NCBI GenBank assembly: GCA_937871985.1
Contig: CALMPB010000236.1
Location: forward strand, 1 to 21,828
DNA from: an uncultured Burkholderiaceae bacterium
Lineage (GTDB): Bacteria; Pseudomonadota; Gammaproteobacteria; Burkholderiales; Burkholderiaceae
Direction: 5' to 3'
Length of the DNA stretch: 21,828 bases
A program made the translations under genes and the position numbers. This document shows, piece after piece, positions 16,860-21,828 of this stretch (positions within the stretch are counted from its first letter, which is position 1; each line of letters begins with the position of its first letter). The notes under the pieces are model-generated. The model saw nothing but the letters and a program-made list of their open reading frames with translations, made no database searches and had not been told where the DNA came from.

Positions 16860-18217
16860 CGTGCCGGCACGTCCGACCAGCGGGGTGCGGTCATAAGGTC
16901 ACTCCAGCGCTGATAGAAAGCGCGGTGATTGGCCTCGTTCACCTGGTTGCGGTGCACATGCCCCTTCAGTTCGGGGTGGTCGACCTCCGATCCGAGGCCA
17001 AGGCCGGTATGCAGCTTGCGACGGCGCGTGACCACGCCCGCGTTCGACGCGGTGCAATGCTCGAAATTCTCCCCGTCATCCATCTCGAAGATCCCCGCCG
17101 GCGAGAACGTTAGCATGACGCCACGCCGGTATTTTTCCTTCAGGCTGTCCGGCGCGCTGCGGTTGAGAAACACCCAGGTGTGAAGCTCGGTCTCGGCCGG
17201 GCCCTTCGGGTTCCAGGTGCGAAAGGTGTTGTGCCCGGCAAGGAAGGACAGATTGGGGAACACCGTCGCGGAACTGAGCGAGCCGACCATCCGGCTCCGC
17301 ATCTTGCCCAGACGTTCGGCGAACCTGGCTTCGTTCTCGCGCAGATAGTCGACGATCTCAGGCTCGCACAGGGTCGCCGCGTTGCCGATGAAGTCGAGCC
17401 CGAATTCCCAGCCGTGCCCGTTGGCGTTGACCTGGAACGATCGATCCGGCTTCATGGTCGGCGCGCCGCCGAACAGCGCTTGCAATGCCGAGCTGTGCGT
17501 CCAGGTCGCATGATACGCGTCACCGACGAAATTTTCCGCCGGGAACTTCCAGTTGCATTTCAGCCGCGACTTGATGTTGCCGTCAACGAATTCGATCCCG
17601 CCGTCGTCGTTGTCGAGCAGCACGTCGAGATACCAGCGGAAGTCGCCGAGATAGTCCGCGAGCGAGGGCGCCTCCGGGTCGAAGCACGCGAAGTGCATGC
17701 CGCCATGGCTCTCGACCCGCGCCTTGTGCAGCCCGAGCTTGCTGCGGTCGAAGGTAGGGTTGTCCTTGTACAGTTCCTCGGCCGTCACCCCGGACAGTGA
17801 CCCGTCCAGCGCATAGGACCAGCCGTGGAAGTTGCAGGTGAACCGCCGCGCGCTGCCTGCCTCGGCGAAGCACACGCGGTTGCCGCGATGGCTGCACGAG
17901 TTGATGAAGGCATGCACCTGGCGGTCGCGGGCCCGCGCGACGATGACCGCGTCCTCGCCCACATAGGTCGTCAAGAAATCACCGACCTCTGGGATTTGGC
18001 TGTCATGCGCCACGAAGATCCAGCAGCGCGCGAAGATACGTTCCATCTCCAGCGCATAGACCTGGGGATCCCAGAAGACCCGCCGATCGATCCAGCCCTG
18101 TTCTCCGTCGACCATCGCCTGTATTGTCGCGGCATCTATCGGAGCGGAATCCGGGGCTGGCGCCCGGTCGCGCGCCAGCTCCGCCGGCGTAATGCCATGC
18201 CCTAGCGGCGCGGTCAT
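16856..18217 (-). CDS. Rieske ring-hydroxylating dioxygenase, alpha (catalytic) subunit
   Basis: The 453-residue protein is the terminal oxygenase that adds both atoms of oxygen to an aromatic ring to form a cis-dihydrodiol. The Rieske ligands are Cys108-x-His110 (SCSHRGNR) and Cys128-x2-His131 (CNFHGW). The mononuclear iron site shows Asp233, His236 and His241 in NFVGDAYHATWTH. The overall pattern is that of the toluene/biphenyl/phenylpropionate group (TodC1, BphA1, HcaE), rather than phthalate-type monomeric oxygenases. The ATG at 18215-18217 overlaps the LigB-like stop by four bases; a longer frame lies inside that gene. Substrate range cannot be read from sequence; resemblance to HcaE and the mhp-type genes suggests an aryl-alkanoate. 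Confidence 0.94.
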   Translation of the reverse strand: MTAPLGHGITPAELARDRAPAPDSAPIDAATIQAMVDGEQGWIDRRVFWDPQVYALEMERIFARCWIFVAHDSQIPEVGDFLTTYVGEDAVIVARARDRQVHAFINSCSHRGNRVCFAEAGSARRFTCNFHGWSYALDGSLSGVTAEELYKDNPTFDRSKLGLHKARVESHGGMHFACFDPEAPSLADYLGDFRWYLDVLLDNDDGGIEFVDGNIKSRLKCNWKFPAENFVGDAYHATWTHSSALQALFGGAPTMKPDRSFQVNANGHGWEFGLDFIGNAATLCEPEIVDYLRENEARFAERLGKMRSRMVGSLSSATVFPNLSFLAGHNTFRTWNPKGPAETELHTWVFLNRSAPDSLKEKYRRGVMLTFSPAGIFEMDDGENFEHCTASNAGVVTRRRKLHTGLGLGSEVDHPELKGHVHRNQVNEANHRAFYQRWSDLMTAPRWSDVPAR

Positions 18218-19035
18218 GCCGCCGGCCTCATCTGAGCGAAACCCAGGCCGGTCACTGCACCCTCCCACGCGTCATAGGCGATCACCTCGCCCGAGCCGCC
18301 GGGCATCGCGCCCATCACGGCCAGGAAATGCCGTATCTCCATCGCGCCATTGCCTCCTTCGCGCAGGATTTCCTCGTCGGTCAGAGCGAGCAGCGAGTCC
18401 GCGTCGCCCGCGACTATGGCATCGAGCACCATTTGATCGAACGACGGGTTGGTACGTCCCATCTCGCCCGTGCCGACCCAGTGGCTGATACCGCCGCTAC
18501 CCAGCACCACGACGCGCTCTTCGTCGTTCGCGGCCTCGACTGCGGCCTTCACCATCGCGCCGAATGCATGCGCGCGGCGCAGCCGCAGGTACGGCGCGAC
18601 GCCGCTTGCCATATAGACCGCCACCGTCTTCACCGAGCCATCCTCCGGCAGGCAAAGATGCGCCGGCGCCCCGATGGCGTGATCCACGCCGAGCGACCGC
18701 GCGACCGCCAGATCGAACCCGCCATCCTGGGCATGATCGAAGATGTATCCCGCAAGCGCGGCGTTGTGCGGGATCGGACGGTTGGGCAGTCCCGGCAGCT
18801 GGTCCACAGGCCCATTGAGCTCACCCAGGCAGATCAGAATCTGCGGGAGGCATTTCGGGGTGAACAGGATATAATGATCGGCGCCGATGATGACCGCAGA
18901 GGTCGCACCGAGCGCGACGATGCGGCGCTGTATTTCGGCATAGGCACCCATCAGGTGGCTGTTGTCCAGCTTCTTAGGATTGATGAAGACCGTCGGATCG
19001 TGCGGCATCATGAAGCCGCCGACTATCGTGCCCAT
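18214..19035 (-). CDS. LigB-like catalytic subunit of class III extradiol dioxygenase
   Basis: The 273-residue protein belongs to the LigB superfamily of non-haem iron(II) ring-cleaving enzymes. Candidate metal ligands are His12 (MMPHDP), His54 (GADHYILF) and Glu233 (GAMEIRHF), and His185 (SGGISHW) fits the acid-base residue. Together with the 93-residue LigA-like protein encoded just upstream, it forms a two-subunit enzyme like protocatechuate 4,5-dioxygenase or the CarBaBb enzyme of carbazole degraders, whose subunit sizes are very close. The start lies 2 bp after the LigA-like stop. It should cleave the catechol made by the Rieske dioxygenase and SDR. Which bond and which catechol are unknown. 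Confidence 0.9.
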   Translation of the reverse strand: MGTIVGGFMMPHDPTVFINPKKLDNSHLMGAYAEIQRRIVALGATSAVIIGADHYILFTPKCLPQILICLGELNGPVDQLPGLPNRPIPHNAALAGYIFDHAQDGGFDLAVARSLGVDHAIGAPAHLCLPEDGSVKTVAVYMASGVAPYLRLRRAHAFGAMVKAAVEAANDEERVVVLGSGGISHWVGTGEMGRTNPSFDQMVLDAIVAGDADSLLALTDEEILREGGNGAMEIRHFLAVMGAMPGGSGEVIAYDAWEGAVTGLGFAQMRPAA

Positions 19036-19037
19036 CG

Positions 19038-19319
19038 TTATTCTCCCGTGCCGAGCGTCGATGCAAGCGTCGGCATCTTCTTCAGATAGTCACCCATCGC
19101 GGCGGGCCCGTGAAACCCCATGTAGAACCCCATCAGCAGCATGGGGTTCAAGCCGCGCCGGAAGAGTTCGGCGACGTCCATGTCGCGGATCAGGGCCTTC
19201 TCCTCGTCGCTCAGCGCGTAGCGAGCGAGGAAGGCCTCGGGCTCGGCGGCATAGCCCTTGCGCACGCGACCCGAATTGCCGAGGTCGAAGACACACTGCT
19301 CGACAGCGTTGACGCTCAT
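19038..19319 (-). CDS. LigA-like small subunit of extradiol dioxygenase
   Basis: This 93-residue protein is too short for most gene callers to assign by length, but it carries the LigA-family pattern: a helical run with ALSDEEKALIRDMDVAELFRRG and a C-terminal GLNPMLLMGFYMG. In LigAB and CarB enzymes the small subunit packs over the active site of the catalytic subunit. The ATG at 19317-19319 overlaps the hydrolase stop by four bases (ATGA); a longer upstream frame lies inside that gene. The LigB-like partner begins 2 bp downstream. Confidence 0.87.
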   Translation of the reverse strand: MSVNAVEQCVFDLGNSGRVRKGYAAEPEAFLARYALSDEEKALIRDMDVAELFRRGLNPMLLMGFYMGFHGPAAMGDYLKKMPTLASTLGTGE

Positions 19320-20152
19320 CGCGGCGCTTCCGTCGCGGCAAGGAACATGGCGACCTGCTCCAGGAATTCCTCCTCGCGCTCCAGCTGCACCCAGTGGCCG
19401 CACTGCCCGAACACATGCAGCTGCGAATTGGCGATGTGGCGATGCGCGCGCACGGCGACGTCGAGCGGGATGATGCGATCCTCCCGCCCGTGCAGAATCA
19501 GCGTCGGAACCCCGATGGCTTCCAGCTGATCGAGCGGGACGCCACGTACCGTCGCCGGATTCCCTTCGGTCGGCCGGGGCTGCAGCTCGCGAATGGTCTC
19601 GAGCCCCGCGTTGCGCTGGGCCACCGCGAAGCGCGCAGCGACCATCTCGTCGGTCACGATCGCGGGATCGAAAGGGAAGCGGCGCATCATCGCGCCCATA
19701 TTTTCGAGGCTGGGCTCGAAGGCGTAGCTGTCCGCCAAGCCGCCGGTTTGCTCGAACTCGCCCGCGGGCGTCCCCATGAGCACCATAGCGCGGACACGAT
19801 CCGCGTGGCGCGCCATCATGGCCAGCGACAGCGCGCCGCCGAAGCTGTTGCCGACCAGCGTCGCCTCCCCGACCTCGAGCGCGTCGAGGATGCCCACGAG
19901 GTGCGCCAGCCAGAGCTTGATGCCCGGCTTCTCACCCTCGGGCTTCGGGCTGAAGCCGAAACCGACGATGTCGGGAGCGATCACACGGTAACGCTCCGCC
20001 AGCCGTGGGATGATTCGCTGCCAGTTCTGCCAGGCCGTCACTCCCGGCCCGGAGCCGTGCAGCAGCACGACCGCGCGGCCGGTGCCGGCTTCGTGATAAT
20101 TGGTGGCGACGCCGCCAATCGTAATCGTGCAGCCGATGTCGGGAAGTCCCAT
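19316..20152 (-). CDS. Meta-cleavage product C-C hydrolase, BphD/TodF/DmpD-type
   Basis: The 278-residue alpha/beta hydrolase hydrolyses a ring-cleavage product to 2-hydroxypenta-2,4-dienoate and an acid. Family marks are VVLLHGSGPGVTAWQNW (28-44), APDIVGFGFS, the nucleophile elbow GNSFGG with Ser103, Asp225 in HGREDRIIP and His253 in QCGHWVQ. The ATG at 20150-20152 has GGAGG nine bases upstream. A longer frame to 20197 would translate through the ATACC-TTCT-GGTAT operator, so I reject it. It is the first gene of the long operon, directly ahead of its likely partner, the LigAB-type dioxygenase. It belongs to a different subgroup from the MhpC-like hydrolase at 5244-6131. Confidence 0.9.
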   Translation of the reverse strand: MGLPDIGCTITIGGVATNYHEAGTGRAVVLLHGSGPGVTAWQNWQRIIPRLAERYRVIAPDIVGFGFSPKPEGEKPGIKLWLAHLVGILDALEVGEATLVGNSFGGALSLAMMARHADRVRAMVLMGTPAGEFEQTGGLADSYAFEPSLENMGAMMRRFPFDPAIVTDEMVAARFAVAQRNAGLETIRELQPRPTEGNPATVRGVPLDQLEAIGVPTLILHGREDRIIPLDVAVRAHRHIANSQLHVFGQCGHWVQLEREEEFLEQVAMFLAATEAPR

Positions 20153-20166
20153 GGCAACGCGCCTCC

Positions 20167-20180
20167 ATACCTTCTGGTAT
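20167..20180 (-). promoter_or_regulatory. Operator of the hydrolase/LigAB/Rieske operon
   Basis: ATACC-TTCT-GGTAT is a perfect palindrome with 5-bp arms, lying 15-28 bases before the hydrolase ATG. A minus-strand promoter TTGACT (20205-20210), 17 bp spacer, TAGCAC (20182-20187) would start transcription near 20175, inside the box. The in-register geometry seen at the other sites would give a -10 TATGGA here, but its -35 would be poor and the ribosome-binding site would overlap it. Either way, a bound regulator should block initiation of the operon. Confidence 0.68.
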
Positions 20181-20244
20181 TGTGCTAGCATCGCCAAATT
20201 TTCAAGTCAATCCGGGTGCTGGCGGTTCCTCCTCCGCGGGGATA

Positions 20245-20273
20245 TTGCCACGGCCAATACCACTGCGTATGTT
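20245..20273 (+). promoter_or_regulatory. Promoter and operator of the SDR/MhpD operon
   Basis: The box at 20257-20270 reads ATACC-ACTG-CGTAT. TTGCCA (20245-20250) and TATGTT (20268-20273) are 17 bp apart; the box starts six bases after the -35 and runs three bases into the -10. The layout is the same base for base in spacing as the minus-strand promoter at 10714-10742, where TTGCCC, ATACC and GTATG recur. Transcription would start near 20280, about 14 bases ahead of the chosen SDR start. Confidence 0.7.
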
Positions 20274-20293
20274 ATCCGCCGGGAGAGATGCTC

Positions 20294-21079
20294 ATGGGAT
20301 GGCTTGAAGGACAGGTCGCGATCGTCACCGGTGCCGCGTCCGGCATCGGCCGCGCGGTCGCTGCGCGCTTTGTTGCCGAGGGTGCGCGCGTGGTCGCGGC
20401 CGACCGCGCCGAGGGGGGGCTCGCGACGCTGCGGGCGCAGCTGGGTTCCGCCTGCGCGACGGTCGCGGGCGACGTCTCGCTTCCGGATGCCAATGCACGC
20501 GCCGTAGCCGCCGCAATCGCCAGCTTCGGGCGCCTCGACACCGTGATCTCGAACGTCGGAGTGTTCGACTGGCACAAGCGGCTCGACCGTCTTTCGCCCG
20601 AAGACTGCGTGGCTGCGCATGACGAGATGTTCGCGATCAACGTTCGGTCGCACGCGCTGATTGCGCGGGAAGCCTATCCGCATCTGAGGGATTCCCGGGG
20701 CAGCCTCGTCATGACATGCTCGACGGCTAGTTTCCGCGGCGGCGGCGGCGGCGCGCTTTACACCGCGAGCAAGTTCGCTGTGCGTGGCCTCGTCTATCAG
20801 CTTGCCTATGAATGGGCACCCGACGTGCGGGTCAACGCCGTCGCACCGGGCGGCACCGTGACCGGCCTGTCGGGGATCGATTCGCTCGGTAGCACCGGGC
20901 GGCGGCTGGAGGAGGACGAGCGCATCGTGGCCGCGGTCGGAGCGGCCACGCCGCTGGGATTCGCGGCCGCCCCGGAGGACCATGCCGCCGCCTACGTGCT
21001 GCTCGCATCGGCGGATAACTCGCGCGGCATGACCGGCACCGTCATCGTCAGCGATGGCGGGTTGCTGGCGAGGATCTGA
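20294..21079 (+). CDS. cis-dihydrodiol dehydrogenase, short-chain dehydrogenase/reductase (BphB/HcaB-like)
   Basis: The 261-residue SDR oxidises a cis-dihydrodiol to a catechol with NAD+. It has the cofactor motif TGAASGIG near the N-terminus, SNVGVFDWHKRL, the catalytic serine in MTCSTASF, and LYTASKFAVRGLV with the Tyr-x3-Lys pair, followed by RVNAVAPGGTVT. The pattern NVGVFD, GGGGGALYTASK and VAPGG is close to BphB/HcaB/TodD rather than to generic SDRs. I chose the ATG at 20294 because GGGAGAG lies six bases upstream; the ATG at 20288 would touch it directly. Its place opposite the Rieske operon supports the role. Confidence 0.87.
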   Translation: MGWLEGQVAIVTGAASGIGRAVAARFVAEGARVVAADRAEGGLATLRAQLGSACATVAGDVSLPDANARAVAAAIASFGRLDTVISNVGVFDWHKRLDRLSPEDCVAAHDEMFAINVRSHALIAREAYPHLRDSRGSLVMTCSTASFRGGGGGALYTASKFAVRGLVYQLAYEWAPDVRVNAVAPGGTVTGLSGIDSLGSTGRRLEEDERIVAAVGAATPLGFAAAPEDHAAAYVLLASADNSRGMTGTVIVSDGGLLARI

Positions 21080-21090
21080 CAGGAGGAAGA

Positions 21091-21828
21091 ATGACCGAGG
21101 ATGCTGTCCACCGTGCCGCGCTGGAGTTGCGCGAGGCCTATCACACAGGCGCAATCGACCCAGTCGCCGACCGGCTGGTGCCCAACGACCGCCTGATTGC
21201 CTATCAAATCCAGGAGATCAACACAGCGCACTGGATCGCTGAAGGCCGACAATTGGTCGGCCGCAAGATCGGCCTTACCTCGCCTGCGGTCCAGGCCCAG
21301 CTCGGGGTTGGCGAGCCCGATTTCGGCATGCTGTTCGCCGACATGGCGGTCGCGCCCGGCGGCGCCTTCGCGGCGGCGAGCGTTTCGCAGCCGCGCGCGG
21401 AGGGTGAGTTGGCCTTCGGCATCCGCCGCGCGCTGACCGATCCAGCGGTCGACGAAGCCGCGGTGAGCGATGCGGTCGAGTGGATGGCGCCCGCGGTCGA
21501 GATCGTCGGCAGCCGCGTTCGAGACTGGCAGATCAGGATCGCCGATACCGTGGCCGACAACGCATCCTCCGCGCGCTACGCCATCGGCGACGACCGCCGT
21601 CCGTTCGACCGCGCCGTGATCGACGCCCTCACGATGGAACTCTTCGAGGACGCCGTGCGGGTGTCACATGGTCCGGCAACCGCCTGCTTGGGCAGCCCGG
21701 TGACGGCGCTGGCATGGCTGGCGCGCAAGATGGTCGAGGTCGGACGTCCCCTTGCCGCCGGCGACATCGTGCTGTCGGGCGCGTTCGGACCGCTGGCGCC
21801 GATGACGGCCGGCCGCCAGTACCGGCTC
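21091..21828 (+). CDS. mhpD: 2-hydroxypenta-2,4-dienoate hydratase, cut by right edge
   Basis: The 246 residues present cover nearly all of a MhpD/DmpE-type hydratase of about 260 residues; the last few lie outside the window. It adds water to 2-hydroxypenta-2,4-dienoate to give 4-hydroxy-2-oxovalerate, the aldolase substrate. Metal ligands match the family: Glu104 and Glu106 in PRAEGELAFG and Glu137 in APAVEIVGS, with the correct spacing of 2 and 31. GRKIGLTSPAVQAQLGV and the C-terminal LSGAFGPL are typical. The ATG has AGGAGG upstream and lies 11 bp after the SDR stop, so the two are cotranscribed. It completes the D-E-F set together with the genes at 12771-14734, but on the opposite strand. 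Confidence 0.93.
   Translation, partial: MTEDAVHRAALELREAYHTGAIDPVADRLVPNDRLIAYQIQEINTAHWIAEGRQLVGRKIGLTSPAVQAQLGVGEPDFGMLFADMAVAPGGAFAAASVSQPRAEGELAFGIRRALTDPAVDEAAVSDAVEWMAPAVEIVGSRVRDWQIRIADTVADNASSARYAIGDDRRPFDRAVIDALTMELFEDAVRVSHGPATACLGSPVTALAWLARKMVEVGRPLAAGDIVLSGAFGPLAPMTAGRQYRL

Noticed and set aside
1..21828. CRISPR arrays, tRNA or rRNA genes, intact insertion sequences
   Set aside because: I saw no regularly spaced repeats, no tRNA- or rRNA-like segments and no complete transposase. The only mobile-element trace is the integrase remnant.

Overview
The window looks like a chromosomal or plasmid segment from a GC-rich alphaproteobacterium, most likely a sphingomonad. The reasons are a TonB-dependent receptor next to aromatic-ring genes, LigAB-type and MhpB-type extradiol dioxygenases, Gly-Gly-Gly-Ala-Gly-rich ribosome-binding sites, and a tyrosine-recombinase remnant of a kind I associate with sphingomonads. 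The assignment to this group is inference. Nearly all of the window is one aromatic-degradation island.

Layout. Positions 1-708 are a scarred left edge: an internally deleted tyrosine recombinase remnant (349-492) abuts the first 70 or so codons of an alpha/beta hydrolase (498-708, minus strand). From 736 to 10689 all genes are on the minus strand. Read in the direction of transcription they are a zinc-free quinone-oxidoreductase-like gene, a TetR regulator, an IclR regulator, a two-component flavin monooxygenase (HpaB/HpaC type), an MhpC-like hydrolase, an MhpB-like extradiol dioxygenase, a TonB-dependent receptor and a ferredoxin reductase. An acyl-CoA ligase (10783-12438) is divergent from the quinone-oxidoreductase-like gene. 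From 20152 back to 12435 lies a tightly coupled minus-strand operon: ring-cleavage-product hydrolase, LigA-like and LigB-like extradiol dioxygenase subunits, Rieske dioxygenase alpha and beta subunits, a second acyl-CoA ligase, acetaldehyde dehydrogenase (MhpF), 4-hydroxy-2-oxovalerate aldolase (MhpE) and Rieske ferredoxin. Divergent from it on the plus strand are a cis-dihydrodiol dehydrogenase-like SDR and an MhpD-like hydratase that is cut by the right edge.

How the genes fit. One branch is Rieske dioxygenase (alpha, beta, ferredoxin, reductase), SDR, LigAB-type ring cleavage and a C-C hydrolase. A second branch is HpaBC-type ortho-hydroxylation of a phenol, MhpB ring cleavage and MhpC hydrolysis. 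Both should yield 2-hydroxypenta-2,4-dienoate, which the single MhpD-MhpE-MhpF set converts to pyruvate and acetyl-CoA. Two CoA ligases may activate the substrate or the carboxylic acids released by the hydrolases. The substrate cannot be read from sequence; an aryl-alkanoate, a phenylpropanoid or a two-ring compound would fit.

Regulation is the most striking part. A 14-bp palindrome, ATACS-N4-SGTAT, occurs four times by my reading, each time in a promoter region: the TonB receptor, the quinone-oxidoreductase/TetR/IclR operon (shared with the divergent ligase), the Rieske/LigAB operon and the SDR operon. At three of them it sits in the same place between the -35 and -10 hexamers, as expected of a repressor site; the local TetR protein is the best candidate. 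The hpaB promoter lacks this box. It carries instead a CTGTTC-N7-GAACAG palindrome near -59, where an IclR-family activator would bind. The island therefore appears to have two regulatory layers.
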